A DNA stretch of 64,000 bases, from the NCBI GenBank assembly GCA_947585865.1, contig CANPXH010000002.1, positions 114,975-178,974 on the forward strand. The letters are read 5' to 3'. Below are positions 23,640 through 32,568 of this stretch, piece by piece. Within the stretch, counting starts at the first letter, position 1. Every line of letters starts with the position of its first letter. The notes beneath the pieces are model-generated. The model was not told where the DNA came from. It worked only from the letters and a program-made list of their open reading frames with translations, and searched no databases. The stretch is from an uncultured Clostridia bacterium (GTDB taxonomy: Bacteria; Bacillota; Clostridia; Lachnospirales; CAG-274). Made by a program: the position numbers and the translations under genes.

Positions 23640-25106
23640 ATGACAAAAACTTTCGTAAAAAAAACAGCGGTGTTTATACTTGCGGCAGCGCTGGTCTGTA
23701 TTGTGTTTTTTGCGTTTGCGGGCAAGGAGCACAGCAGCAGCATTACATATGCCGCAGATGATGAAAACACTATAGTGCTTACAATCGACAGCCCTGTTAT
23801 GAGTGTAAATGGCGAGGAAAGAGAAATAGACCCTGAGGGCGGTACGGCTCCCGTTATAGTTTCGGGCAGAACTCTTGTGCCTATAAGGGCGATTATTGAA
23901 AATATGGGCGGTACTGTGGAATGGAACAGCGAAACAAGGGAAACTATCCTCACATACGGTGAAGACGTCATAAGGCTGACCATAGATTCACAGACGGCAT
24001 ATCTCAATGACAGCGCAAGCACTCTTGACACTGCGCCAACCATTATAAACGGCAGAACGATGCTGCCCATAAGATTTATTGCGGAGAGCTTTGGCTTTGA
24101 CGTAGAATGGAACGAAGGAGAAAGAACAATAACAATATCCCAAAAGGCGGCTGTATCCGAAAATGATACGACTTCCGAAAACACATCTGCTGCACAGACA
24201 AATGAAAACACACCTGCTGCACAGACAAATGAAAACGCTCCCGTTGTATATATGACAAAGGACATCACTCCCGAAGCATTGGTTGAAATTTATGACAAGC
24301 TGGGATTTAATGCAGAGGGAAATGTAGCTGTGAAAATGTCAACAGGCGAGCCTCCTGCCAGCAATTATTTAAGACCCGAGCTTATAGGCGACCTTGTTAA
24401 AAAGGTTAACGGAACTATCGTAGAGTGCAACACAGCCTACGGCGGAAGCCGTGCTTCATCTGCCGCACATTGGCAGGTAATAAAGGATCACGGTCTTGAT
24501 ACCATTACGGAAAAGGGCGCAGACATAATGGACGAGGAAGACTCTATGGAAATACCTGCTCCAAGAGGTACTACTATAGATAAGGATTATGTAGGCTCTC
24601 ATCTTGCAAATTACGACTGCCTTATATCTCTTGCCCATTTCAAGGGTCATGCTATGGCAGGCTACGGCGGAGCCATCAAGAATATGTCAATAGGCGTTGC
24701 GTCAAGCAAAGGTAAAATGTGGATACACAGCGGCGGCACCAGCACCAGCTCTTGGGGCGGCGGTGAACAGGATAAATTCCTCGAAGCTATGGGAGATGCC
24801 ACAAGCGGTGTTGTAGATTACCTTGACGGCAAGGTGGTATACATCAATGTAATGAACCGTCTTTCCGTAGACTGCGACTGTGACGGAAATCCCGCTGAAC
24901 CCGATATGCACGATATAGGTATTCTCGCCTCAACAGACCCCGTTGCACTGGATCAGGCTTGTCTTGACCTTATTTATGAACAAAAAGACGGAGACGGTGC
25001 TTCTCTTGTAAATCGTATAGAAAGCAGAAACGGACTTCATACTCTTGAACACGCAGAGGAAATAGGCTTAGGCTCAAGAGAATATCAGTTGGTAAGCATA
25101 GATTAA
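23640..25106 (+). CDS. Secreted stalk domain - DUF362 protein
   Basis: A 488-residue protein. An N-terminal hydrophobic segment (10-28) is a signal peptide or anchor. Residues about 42-170 are a copper-amine-oxidase-type stalk domain (RTLVPIRAIIENMGGTVEWN and RTMLPIRFIAESFGFDVEWN). A repeated linker follows, with NENTPAAQT and its near copies. From about residue 205, MTKDITPEALVEIYDKLGFNAEGNVAVKMSTGE starts a DUF362 domain, with CNTAYGGSRASS, SLAHFKGHAMAGYGGAIKNMSIGVAS and DPVALDQACLDL. DUF362 domains often accompany 4Fe-4S ferredoxin modules; none is visible here. Its role in the island is unknown, but the shared stalk with 18791 suggests both work in the same envelope location. Confidence 0.88.
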   Translation: MTKTFVKKTAVFILAAALVCIVFFAFAGKEHSSSITYAADDENTIVLTIDSPVMSVNGEEREIDPEGGTAPVIVSGRTLVPIRAIIENMGGTVEWNSETRETILTYGEDVIRLTIDSQTAYLNDSASTLDTAPTIINGRTMLPIRFIAESFGFDVEWNEGERTITISQKAAVSENDTTSENTSAAQTNENTPAAQTNENAPVVYMTKDITPEALVEIYDKLGFNAEGNVAVKMSTGEPPASNYLRPELIGDLVKKVNGTIVECNTAYGGSRASSAAHWQVIKDHGLDTITEKGADIMDEEDSMEIPAPRGTTIDKDYVGSHLANYDCLISLAHFKGHAMAGYGGAIKNMSIGVASSKGKMWIHSGGTSTSSWGGGEQDKFLEAMGDATSGVVDYLDGKVVYINVMNRLSVDCDCDGNPAEPDMHDIGILASTDPVALDQACLDLIYEQKDGDGASLVNRIESRNGLHTLEHAEEIGLGSREYQLVSID

Positions 25107-25168
25107 GGGTACTGAATTATGGCTTGTTTTTTAGTATCTATAGCAGAACATTAAAGGACTGTTTGTAA

Positions 25169-26080
25169 ATGATAATTGAATTACTTGCTGTATTAAAGCG
25201 TGAATTTATATACATATGGTATTACTTTGAGATACAGCTTAGGCAGATATTCTTTTACTGGGCTGTAGGTATAGTTATAGGCTCTGTAATATCGGTTTTC
25301 GGCAAGCAGAAAATACATTCCCTTATGTCGGTCATACAGGACAAGCACTTGGGCATAATGGGAATTATACCCGCAAGCCTTATAGGTATAGCTTCGCCCC
25401 TTTGTATGTACGGCACTATACCCCTTGCGGCAGCCTTTTCCGAAAAGGGCATGAGAGATGATTACCTTGCCGCCTTTATGATGAGCAGTATACTTTTAAA
25501 CCCTCAGCTTCTCATATACAGTGCGGCACTTGGCAGATATGCTCTTTGCATACGCTTTATATCCTGTTTTATATGTGGTATAGCGGCAGGACTTGTTATA
25601 AGGATATTTTACAGGGATAAGCATTTCTTTGACTTTACGGGCTTTTCCGAAGGTGCAAGCAGGGATACTCATCCCAATATGTTCATAAGGCTCATAAAGA
25701 ACATAGGCAGGAACATAAGAGCCACGGGACCTTATTTCCTCATAGGCATACTGCTTTCCGCACTGTTCCAGAGATATGTTCCACAGGAGGCTTTTGCAAG
25801 ACTTTTCGGCAGCAACGAGGGCTTTGGCTTGCTTATGGCTGCCACCATAGGCGTTCCGCTCTATGCCTGCGGCGGAGGCACTATACCCTTGCTTCAGCAA
25901 TGGCTTGCAGACGGTATGAGTATGGGCTCCGCTACGGCTTTTATGATAACGGGTCCCTCCACCAAAATAACGAATCTAGGCGCACTTAAAATTGTGCTGG
26001 GGATAAAGCATTTTGCACTTTACATAGTATTTGTAATGCTTTCTGCGCTGGTAAGCGGCGCTGTTGCAGATATTATATAG
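25169..26080 (+). CDS. Predicted permease, ArsP/DUF318 family
   Basis: A 303-residue membrane protein with about eight hydrophobic spans. It carries the family's paired signatures: IASPLCMYGTIPLAAAFSEKGM in the first half and GVPLYACGGGTIPLLQQWLADGMSMG in the second. A permease of this group (ArsP) exports trivalent organoarsenicals, and others are linked to redox or thiol proteins; the substrate here is not determined. It follows the DUF362 gene by 62 bases with AAAGGA, so it may be part of the MerR-type promoter unit. Confidence 0.85.
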   Translation: MIIELLAVLKREFIYIWYYFEIQLRQIFFYWAVGIVIGSVISVFGKQKIHSLMSVIQDKHLGIMGIIPASLIGIASPLCMYGTIPLAAAFSEKGMRDDYLAAFMMSSILLNPQLLIYSAALGRYALCIRFISCFICGIAAGLVIRIFYRDKHFFDFTGFSEGASRDTHPNMFIRLIKNIGRNIRATGPYFLIGILLSALFQRYVPQEAFARLFGSNEGFGLLMAATIGVPLYACGGGTIPLLQQWLADGMSMGSATAFMITGPSTKITNLGALKIVLGIKHFALYIVFVMLSALVSGAVADII

Positions 26081-26105
26081 TGTTTTGAAATTGTATCTTT
26101 AAACA

Positions 26106-26143
26106 TAAAAAAAGCTATCACATTTGAATTTGTGATAGCTTTT
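26106..26143 (+). terminator. Terminator after the permease
   Basis: AAAAAGCTATCACA (26107-26121) and TGTGATAGCTTTTT (26130-26143); the stem ends in a T run and an A run, so it works in both directions. Confidence 0.9.
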
Positions 26144-26159
26144 TGGATTGTTAAAAATT

Positions 26160-27300
26160 TTTTGTGGCTGCTTTAAAAAAGCAGTGCAAACTTTATTTAT
26201 CTTACTTTAGAAAGTAAGCAAATTTTATGTACTTTTTTGCGGAAAAGTATCAAAAACATTCGAAATTTTTAGTTTTGTTTTTTCTGTATTTTTTGTATAG
26301 ACTTTATTTATCTTACTTTAAAAAGTAAGCAAATTTATATGTACTTTTTTGCGAAAAAAGTACCAAAAACGTGGGAACCTTCCGATGGTTCCCAGCCCCT
26401 GGCTGCTTGGGCGAGCAGTATCACGAAGTGATACGACCAGCCCCTCCGAACGGCTTTTGGGGTTCAACATCAGTTTTATTCCATAGCTTTTGACCCCAAA
26501 AGAGTCTCAACCTCGCCTTTTGCCACGTTGCGGCGGCGAGGTTCTAACCGCCGAAATTTAGTAAGTTGAAAATGTATTTATTATTTAAATCTTTATTTGT
26601 CTTACTTTAAAAAGTAAACAAATTTATATGTACTTTTTTGCGAAAAAAGTACCAAAAACGTGGGGAGTTCCGATTCTCCCCACACCTTGGTTGCTTAGGC
26701 GAGCAGTATCACGAAGTGATACGACCAGCCCCTTAAACGGCTTTTGGGGCTCGGAATTATCTTATTCTGTAGCTTCTGACCCCAAAAGAAGCTGGGCTCC
26801 CACTTAGCCACGCTGCGGCTGTGGGAGGTGAGACTTCAAGTAAATACTAGTTCTTTTAAATGGAAAAACCTTGTTGTTTAGGCAAGGAGTATCTTGTAGT
26901 AATATAACTGATATTTAGGCTCATAACTTTTATTTTTCTTACTTTTTAAAGTAAGACAAATAAAAATTCAAATTAAAAATAAATTTTTTCAACTTACTAA
27001 ACTTCAACGGTTAGAACCTCGCCGCCGCAACGTGGCAAAAGGCGAGGTTAAGCCTCTTTTGGGGTCAAAAGCTATGGAATAAAACTGATGTTGAGCCCCA
27101 AAAGCCGTTCGGAGGGTGTGGGAACCATCGGAAGGTTCCCACGTTTTTGGTACTTTTTTCGCAAAAAAGTACATAAAATTTGCTTACTTATTAAAGTAAG
27201 ACAAATAAAGTCTATATAAAAAAGCAGAAATAACAAAGAAAAAAATCACTAAATATTTTTGGTACTTTTCAAAAAAGTACAAATTTGTGTATAAAAAAAG
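26160..27300. repeat. Hairpin-array locus B (large inverted repeat)
   Basis: About 1.1 kb with no supportable gene. The left arm (26200-26575) has two CTTACTTT + GTACTTTTTT hairpin pairs, a GTGGGAACC/GGTTCCCA hairpin (26371-26394), GCGAGCAGTATCACGAAGTG, the CGGCTTTTGGGG/CCCCAAAAG pair and ACCTCGCC ... GGCGAGGTT. The right arm (26990-27240) is its reverse complement, ending with inverted GTAC and TTAC hairpins. Between the arms (26595-26860) lies a third copy in left-arm orientation, with the alternative GTGGGGAG/CTCCCCAC hairpin and GCTCCCACTTAGCC ... GGCTGTGGGAGG, as in locus A. There is no transposase gene, so it is not a recognisable insertion sequence. Confidence 0.8.
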
Positions 27301-27362
27301 CAAGACAAATAAAAGGTTTGCCTTGCTTTTTAAAGCAGCTAAACAAAATTTACATCTCTTGT

Positions 27363-28154
27363 TTATATCAATATTCTTTTTGCGCCCACATAAGTTTTAA
27401 GCGAATAGGCTGATGAAAGACTTGATATCTGTACGCCGCTGTTTCCGGAATGTATGTATTGGTTATTGCCTATATACATACCCACATGAGAAACGCCGCT
27501 GCCGGATGTATTGAAGAATACAAGATCACCGGCTTTAAGGTTTGTCTTTGCAACAGGCGTACCGTTTCCGCTGTACATTGCTCTTGAGCTTCTGTTAAGC
27601 GTTATACCGAAATTTTTGTATACGCTGTATACAAAGCCTGAGCAGTCAACGCCCGACGTAAGGTTTGTGCCGCCCCATACATAAGGCGTGCCTATAAATT
27701 TCTTTGAAAAGTCCACTATAGCCTTAGCCTTTATATCCTCCAATAGCTGATCGTTATCGGGCTTGGTGCCTCTGTGGAATGTAATAAACTTGGCATTTAC
27801 ATAGCCCTTGTTGCCGTCATCGTCTAACACCTGTACCCAGCCGTATTCTGCACCCAAAACAGAAAGGGCATATTTATCTGGAAGGGTCCTTATGGTTCTG
27901 GTATCATTGCTTGAGTCGGACTTCATCAAAACACCGTTGCCGTTTATCTGTACGTAAAGGTCTGAATCTGTGTTTTTGGTAGGCAAAGCCGCCACAACGC
28001 CTTCAGGCGTAAACACATCTTTTTCATCTGTAATGGCATTGGTGCTTACGACCGCATTGAATATGTTTGTTTCATCCGCAAAGGTCTCCACACCTGTTGC
28101 AGCTGATATTGCAAGCATTGCTGATGTAAGTATCGCACAATATAACTTCTTCAT
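27363..28154 (-). CDS. Secreted NlpC/P60 endopeptidase with SH3 domain
   Basis: About 263 residues. A signal peptide (1-26, ending ETFADE) is followed by a bacterial SH3-type domain (about 65-125: DLYVQINGNGVLMKSDSSNDTRTI ... YGWVQVLDDDGNKGYVNAKFI). The NlpC/P60 domain (about 145-263) has the catalytic Cys in SGVDCSGFVYSVYKNFGI, the His in GVSHVGMYIGNNQYIHSG and the segment AGDLVFF. It should cleave peptide stems of peptidoglycan. ATG 28154 follows AAAAGGAG. Its promoter carries a WalR-like box, consistent with control by cell-wall stress signalling. Confidence 0.93.
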   Translation of the reverse strand: MKKLYCAILTSAMLAISAATGVETFADETNIFNAVVSTNAITDEKDVFTPEGVVAALPTKNTDSDLYVQINGNGVLMKSDSSNDTRTIRTLPDKYALSVLGAEYGWVQVLDDDGNKGYVNAKFITFHRGTKPDNDQLLEDIKAKAIVDFSKKFIGTPYVWGGTNLTSGVDCSGFVYSVYKNFGITLNRSSRAMYSGNGTPVAKTNLKAGDLVFFNTSGSGVSHVGMYIGNNQYIHSGNSGVQISSLSSAYSLKTYVGAKRILI

Positions 28155-28200
28155 ATAAATCACTCCTTTTACTTTTGCGCAACCGAAGTTGTTGCTAAAA

Positions 28201-28217
28201 TGTTACGCAAATGTTAC
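28201..28217 (+). promoter_or_regulatory. WalR-like box downstream of the NlpC/P60 promoter
   Basis: TGTTAC-GCAAA-TGTTAC (28201-28206, 28212-28217) fits the WalR consensus TGTWAH-N5-TGTWAH exactly. It lies just after the -10 of the minus-strand promoter, a position associated with repression by WalR. Confidence 0.65.
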
Positions 28218-28224
28218 GGTAGCA

Positions 28225-28253
28225 ATCATATACCAAATCAAGAAGTTTGTCAA
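28225..28253 (-). promoter_or_regulatory. Promoter of the NlpC/P60 gene
   Basis: On the minus strand, TTGACA (28248-28253) and TATGAT (28225-28230), spacer 17. The rest of 28254-28530 is AT-rich and holds no gene or motif that I can support. Confidence 0.85.
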
Positions 28254-28531
28254 TAGTTTGGTTGGAATTTATTAAAATTGTTGCGATAAAAGTAAGAATT
28301 TGTTAATTAATTATGCAAAATATTCAATTAATTATGACAATATATTTCCTAAATATGTAAATAAGCTTAACAAATTCGTAATAAATATTAATAAATTACA
28401 GATAATGACCTTAAAATCTCATTTATGATAAAAACAGATATGCTTCCCTTTGCGATCGGATCGGTATTTCTTCCATATTATATACAGCAAAAATTGTCTG
28501 TTAAATGGGGCATATTTTTTATTTTTATATC

Positions 28532-28560
28532 TTGTAATGTGTAGAATTATGGTGTATACT
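28532..28560 (+). promoter_or_regulatory. Promoter of the transketolase operon
   Basis: TTGTAA (28532-28537) and TATACT (28555-28560) with an upstream TG at -10, spacer 17. Confidence 0.7.
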
Positions 28561-28633
28561 AATATGGAATGACTTTATACAGGGGAAGGGTATTTTACCG
28601 TTAAATATAAGATAAGCGCTTTGGAGGTCTAAA

Positions 28634-30622
28634 ATGAAGACAGCAGAATTATTAACTATCAACTGCATGAGAATTTTAAGTGCGGAAGCTATTGAGAAGG
28701 CTAAGTCGGGTCATCCCGGCATAACTATGGGAGCGGCTCCCATGGCATATGAGCTTTGGACTAAGCATATGAGCCATAATCCCGAAGATCCCGCATGGGT
28801 GAACAGAGACAGGTTTGTGCTTTCAGCAGGTCACGGCTCAATGCTTTTGTATTCACTTCTCCATTTATTCGGCTATGATATGACTATAGATGATATAAAG
28901 AATTTCAGACAGCTCGGTTCCAAAACTCCGGGGCATCCCGAAGTAAGCAAGACTGCCGGAGTGGATGCCAGCACGGGTCCTCTTGGCCAAGGCATTGCAA
29001 ATGCTGTTGGCATGGCTATGGCGGAAGCTCATCTTGCCGCTAAGTTCAACAGAGACGGCTACAATATAGTGGATCATTATTCCTTTGCTCTTTGCGGCGA
29101 CGGCTGTCTTATGGAAGGCGTATCATACGAGGCCGCATCCTTTGCGGGAACGTTTGGCCTGGGCAAGGTAATAGTTCTTTATGATTCCAATGACATTACT
29201 ATAGAAGGAAATACGAATATCACATTTACAGAAAACGTGCTGGATCGTTTCAAGGCTCTTGGCTGGCATACACAGTTTGTGGCAGACGGTACCGACATAG
29301 ATGCCATTGGAGAGGCTATTGAAAATGCCAAAGCCGAAAAGGACAAGCCTTCCATTATAGAGATAAAGACTGTAATAGGCTATGGTTCTCCCAACAAGGC
29401 TGGCAGCGAAACATCTCACGGCGCACCCTTGGGCGAGGATGAGGTAAAGGCTACCAAAAAGGCTCTCGGATGGGATTACGAGGAGGACTTTTATGTTCCC
29501 CAAGAAGTACGGGATAATATGAAGCCCTACAGAGAAAAGATAATCGCAGATGCAAATAAGTGGAAAAAACTCTACAGCGATTATGAAAAGGCTTATCCGG
29601 AGCTGGCAGCGGAGTTCAAGGCATGGCATGAAGATGACTTTATATCCGATCTTATAGATGACGACAGCTTTTGGCTCAATGACGGAGATATGGCTACAAG
29701 GAATTGTTCCGCTATTATACTGAATAAGCTTGCAAAGAAAATGCCTAACTTATTCGGCGGTTCGGCAGACCTTTCTCCTTCAAATATGTCGGTTATGGAG
29801 GGCAGGCCGTATTTTACAAAGGACTGCCGTGAAGGCTCAAATATACACTATGGAATAAGAGAAATGGCTATGACCGCCATTGCCAACGGTATGGCGTATC
29901 ATGGAGGCATAAGACCTTACATAGCAAGCTTTTTCGTATTCTGCGACTATATGAAGCCGGGATTGAGAGTTTCAGCTATTTCAAGTCTTCCCGTTATAAG
30001 CATACTTACTCACGACAGCATAGGCGTAGGCGAAGACGGTCCTACTCATCAGCCTATAGAGCAGCTTTCAGCCTACAGGAGCACGCCTAACTTCAACGTA
30101 TGGCGCCCCTGTGATGTAAATGAGACTGCCGCTGCATGGTACACTGCCGTTATGGATAAGACCACTCCTTCTGCTCTTGTGTTTACAAGACAAGCTACAA
30201 GAAATATACACATTGACGGAAGAAAGGCGCTCAAGGGCGGCTATATAATAAGAGAGTCCTACAAGGAAACTCCCGATATAGTGCTTATTGCCACAGGCTC
30301 CGAGGTAGGCCTTGTATATGATGCTTATGATGTGCTCAAGGAAAAAGGCATATCCGCTCAGGTAGTAAGTATGCCTTGTGTAGAGGTGTTTGAAAAGCAG
30401 AGCAAGGAGTATAAGGATACGGTCATACCGCCGAATGTAAGGAAGAGAATGGTCGTGGAAGCATCCTTCGATATGGCATGGTACAGATATGTCGGCTTTG
30501 AGGGCGATATAATAGGTATGAAGGAGTTCGGTACATCAGGACCTTATTCGGTTCTTTTCAAGCACTATGGCTTTACCGTTGACAATGTGGTCGACAGAGC
30601 TGTTAAGCTTATAAACAAATAA
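28634..30622 (+). CDS. tkt: Transketolase
   Basis: A full-length transketolase of 662 residues that moves two-carbon units in the pentose phosphate pathway using thiamine diphosphate. Visible: [75 protein letters not shown] (the GDG thiamine motif), [19 protein letters not shown], the pyrimidine-domain [21 protein letters not shown], and the C-terminal [22 protein letters not shown] precedes the ATG. It is the first gene of a unit with the HD protein and the ArgB-like gene. Confidence 0.97.
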   Translation: MKTAELLTINCMRILSAEAIEKAKSGHPGITMGAAPMAYELWTKHMSHNPEDPAWVNRDRFVLSAGHGSMLLYSLLHLFGYDMTIDDIKNFRQLGSKTPGHPEVSKTAGVDASTGPLGQGIANAVGMAMAEAHLAAKFNRDGYNIVDHYSFALCGDGCLMEGVSYEAASFAGTFGLGKVIVLYDSNDITIEGNTNITFTENVLDRFKALGWHTQFVADGTDIDAIGEAIENAKAEKDKPSIIEIKTVIGYGSPNKAGSETSHGAPLGEDEVKATKKALGWDYEEDFYVPQEVRDNMKPYREKIIADANKWKKLYSDYEKAYPELAAEFKAWHEDDFISDLIDDDSFWLNDGDMATRNCSAIILNKLAKKMPNLFGGSADLSPSNMSVMEGRPYFTKDCREGSNIHYGIREMAMTAIANGMAYHGGIRPYIASFFVFCDYMKPGLRVSAISSLPVISILTHDSIGVGEDGPTHQPIEQLSAYRSTPNFNVWRPCDVNETAAAWYTAVMDKTTPSALVFTRQATRNIHIDGRKALKGGYIIRESYKETPDIVLIATGSEVGLVYDAYDVLKEKGISAQVVSMPCVEVFEKQSKEYKDTVIPPNVRKRMVVEASFDMAWYRYVGFEGDIIGMKEFGTSGPYSVLFKHYGFTVDNVVDRAVKLINK

Positions 30623-30623
30623 T

Positions 30624-31214
30624 ATGGACAGATTAAAAACGCAGATAGATTTTCTTGTTAAGATCGAAGAAATGAAAAGGATATACCGTCAGTCGATATT
30701 TGAAGACAAGGGTGATTGGCGCCGTGAAAACGATGCGGAGCATAGCTGGCACATATGTATGTATGCTCTTGTGCTGGAGGAATATGCGCCAAAGGGAACG
30801 GATATATCCAAGTGCATAAAGATGCTTCTTATACATGATCTTGTGGAAATATATGCCGGAGACACATATCTCTATGACGAACAGGCCAATTCCAACAAAA
30901 GGCAAAGGGAGGAAAAGGCGGCCGATAAGCTGTATTCCGTGCTTGGAAAGCAAGGCGATGACTTAAGGAAGCTTTGGCTGGAATTTGACGAAGGCAAGAC
31001 CATAGAAGCCCAGTTTGCCAATGCCTGTGACAGGCTTCAGCCCATACTTTTAAATTACAGAAGCAAAGGCGAGAAGTGGAAGGAAAACAGTATACATATT
31101 TCCCAGGTTATAGAAAAGGGCAATTGGAAAACAAGGGATATAGATGAGAGAGTAAGACGCTTTGTATTCGATCTGCTTGAGGATTGTGTTGAAAAGGGAT
31201 ATTTGCTACCATAG
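30624..31214 (+). CDS. HD domain phosphohydrolase (YfbR/HDDC2-like)
   Basis: A 196-residue HD-superfamily metal-dependent phosphohydrolase. The histidine of NDAEHSWHICMYALVLEEYAP, the HD pair of LLIHDLVEIYAGD and the Asp of ANACDRLQPILLN form the metal site. The order matches the HD_3 / 5'-deoxynucleotidase YfbR-HDDC2 group, which dephosphorylates nucleoside monophosphates. Its ATG is 1 base after the tkt stop (TAATATG), so translation is coupled. A nucleotide substrate is inferred from the family only. Confidence 0.9.
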   Translation: MDRLKTQIDFLVKIEEMKRIYRQSIFEDKGDWRRENDAEHSWHICMYALVLEEYAPKGTDISKCIKMLLIHDLVEIYAGDTYLYDEQANSNKRQREEKAADKLYSVLGKQGDDLRKLWLEFDEGKTIEAQFANACDRLQPILLNYRSKGEKWKENSIHISQVIEKGNWKTRDIDERVRRFVFDLLEDCVEKGYLLP

Positions 31215-31226
31215 GAGGCAATATAT

Positions 31227-32117
31227 ATGGGTGATCTGGAAAAGGTAGTGGCAAAGGCACAGCTTCTGACAGAGGCTCTGCCCTACATAAGAGATTTCCA
31301 CAACAAGAAAATAGTTATAAAATACGGCAGCAAGGTGCTGGGAGACAAGCAGGTGGCGGAAAGCGTAATGCAGGATATAGTCTTGCTGAAGCTTATAGGC
31401 ATGGAACCTGTTATAGTGCACAGCGGCAGTGACGAAATAAACAAGTGGCTCAAGGCCATAGGCAAAAATATAGAATATATAGGCGGCAACAGAGTCACAG
31501 ACGAGGAAACAATGGAAATTGTGGAAATGGTGCTGGGCAAGATAAACAAAGACATCGTGCAGCTTATAGAGAAAAACGGCTGTAAGGCGGTAGGCATATG
31601 CGGCAAGGACAGCGGCACGATAAGAGTCACCAAAAAGACTGTTGAAGGCGAGGATATAGGTTACTTCGGAGAAATAGAGAAAATAAACACCGAGCTTATA
31701 CAAGATCTTATAGACAGGGATTTTATACCGGTCATATCGTCTATCGGTATAAGTGAAGATTATGAAAGCTATAATCTTAAGGCGGACGATGTGGCGGGAG
31801 CCGTAGCCAAGGCCATAGGCGCCGAGAAGCTTCTTTTCCTTGCCAGAAAAGACGATGTGTACAACAGCCTTCCCCAATCCATGATAACTGTTGAAGAGGC
31901 GGAAAAGCTTATAGAAAACAAGTCTATGAGTATAGGCAACTACAATAAGATAAAATGCGCCATAGATGCTGTTGAGCACGGCGTACACAGGGCGCATATA
32001 GTAGACGGCTCCGTGGAACACAGTGTGCTTTTGGAATTTTTTACGATACACGGCGTCGGCACTGCCATAGTGGGCAATGACAAGACGCTTTATCCTCATG
32101 AAAAGCAATACAGATAA
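31227..32117 (+). CDS. Acetylglutamate kinase homologue with degenerate glycine motifs
   Basis: 296 residues aligning end to end with ArgB. The usual substrate loops are altered. KYGGN is KYGSK, VHGGGPEI is VHSGSDEI, GKDGG is GKDSG, LTDVxGV is LARKDDV and GGMxPK is SIGNYNK. The fold-defining parts remain: VMQDIVLLKLIGMEPVIVH, NRVTDEETMEIVEMVLGKINKDIVQLIEKNG, NLKADDVAGAVAKAIGAEKLLF. The phosphoryl-handling Lys of VIKYG and Asp of KADD are kept. No other arg gene is nearby; it follows the HD protein by 12 bases. I infer a paralogue with a changed ligand or a regulatory pseudokinase, not the biosynthetic enzyme. Confidence 0.75.
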   Translation: MGDLEKVVAKAQLLTEALPYIRDFHNKKIVIKYGSKVLGDKQVAESVMQDIVLLKLIGMEPVIVHSGSDEINKWLKAIGKNIEYIGGNRVTDEETMEIVEMVLGKINKDIVQLIEKNGCKAVGICGKDSGTIRVTKKTVEGEDIGYFGEIEKINTELIQDLIDRDFIPVISSIGISEDYESYNLKADDVAGAVAKAIGAEKLLFLARKDDVYNSLPQSMITVEEAEKLIENKSMSIGNYNKIKCAIDAVEHGVHRAHIVDGSVEHSVLLEFFTIHGVGTAIVGNDKTLYPHEKQYR

Positions 32118-32123
32118 TAAAGA

Positions 32124-32143
32124 GGGATCCTTGATAAAGGGTC
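32124..32143 (+). repeat. Left flanking hairpin of structured element copy 2
   Basis: GGGATCCTTGATAAAGGGTC, an exact 20-base direct repeat of 32384-32403, itself a hairpin (GGATCCTT/AAGGGTCC with GATA loop). Confidence 0.85.
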
Positions 32144-32210
32144 TTTCGGCGTGTTGATAAAGTATAATTTTAACTTTAAAAAGAAATTAGAAAGATAAGC
32201 GACTTAAAAA

Positions 32211-32380
32211 GCGTCGCAGACTTTAATCCGCAGGAGGAATTTATTTCCTCCGAGGACAGGAATTTTACTTATATTTTGGCAAATATGCCAAAATATAAGT
32301 AAACACGGCTGGTTCCTACCTTAATTCAACTGAAAGAAATGCAAGCATTTCTTTCAAGCGCGTCGATTTTATCGACACGC
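32211..32380 (+). ncRNA. Structured repeat element, copy 2 (candidate RNA)
   Basis: Second copy of the element at 5627-5796, of nearly the same length. Conserved: GCGTCGCAGACTTTAATCCG, the GGAGGAA/TTCCTCC hairpin, CGAGGACAGGAA, CACGGCTGGTTCCTACCTTA, the TGAAAGAAATGC hairpin and the final GTCGATTTTATCGAC hairpin. The central hairpin (32264-32281/32286-32303) is a perfect 18-bp stem whose sequence is nearly unrelated to that of copy 1. Upstream 32199-32217 adds a GCGAC/GTCGC pairing not seen in copy 1. It is flanked by direct repeats of a terminator-like hairpin. Confidence 0.6.
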
Positions 32381-32383
32381 AAA

Positions 32384-32409
32384 GGGATCCTTGATAAAGG
32401 GTCCTTTTT
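32384..32409 (+). terminator. Terminator hairpin, right flank of structured element copy 2
   Basis: GGATCCTTGATAAAGGGTCC followed by TTTTTT (32404-32409): a proper rho-independent terminator. The left copy at 32124 lacks the T run. 32410-32504 holds nothing recognisable. Confidence 0.85.
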
Positions 32410-32504
32410 TGTTGAAAATGCGGCTGCGATGATCATGTGCGGACAGAGGGGCGATACATGCATAAAATATATGTAAAAATTAATAAACATAAATGTCTTT
32501 TATA

Positions 32505-32533
32505 TTGTAAAAGATATCAATTCATGGTATAAT
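32505..32533 (+). promoter_or_regulatory. Promoter of the polysaccharide operon
   Basis: TTGTAA (32505-32510) and TATAAT (32528-32533), spacer 17, about 36 bases before the first start codon. Confidence 0.8.
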
Positions 32534-32568
32534 ATATATAACTATACAGATTTTATGAGGTGAGCGTT

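Noticed and set aside
26160..27300. Insertion sequence
   Set aside because: There is no transposase frame, no consistent terminal repeats and no clear target duplication; the hairpin modules are shared with other loci in a mosaic manner.
28164..28250. c-di-AMP (ydaO/yuaA) riboswitch ahead of the NlpC/P60 gene
   Set aside because: These leaders often precede such hydrolases, but the leader here is only about 70 bases and lacks the conserved core.
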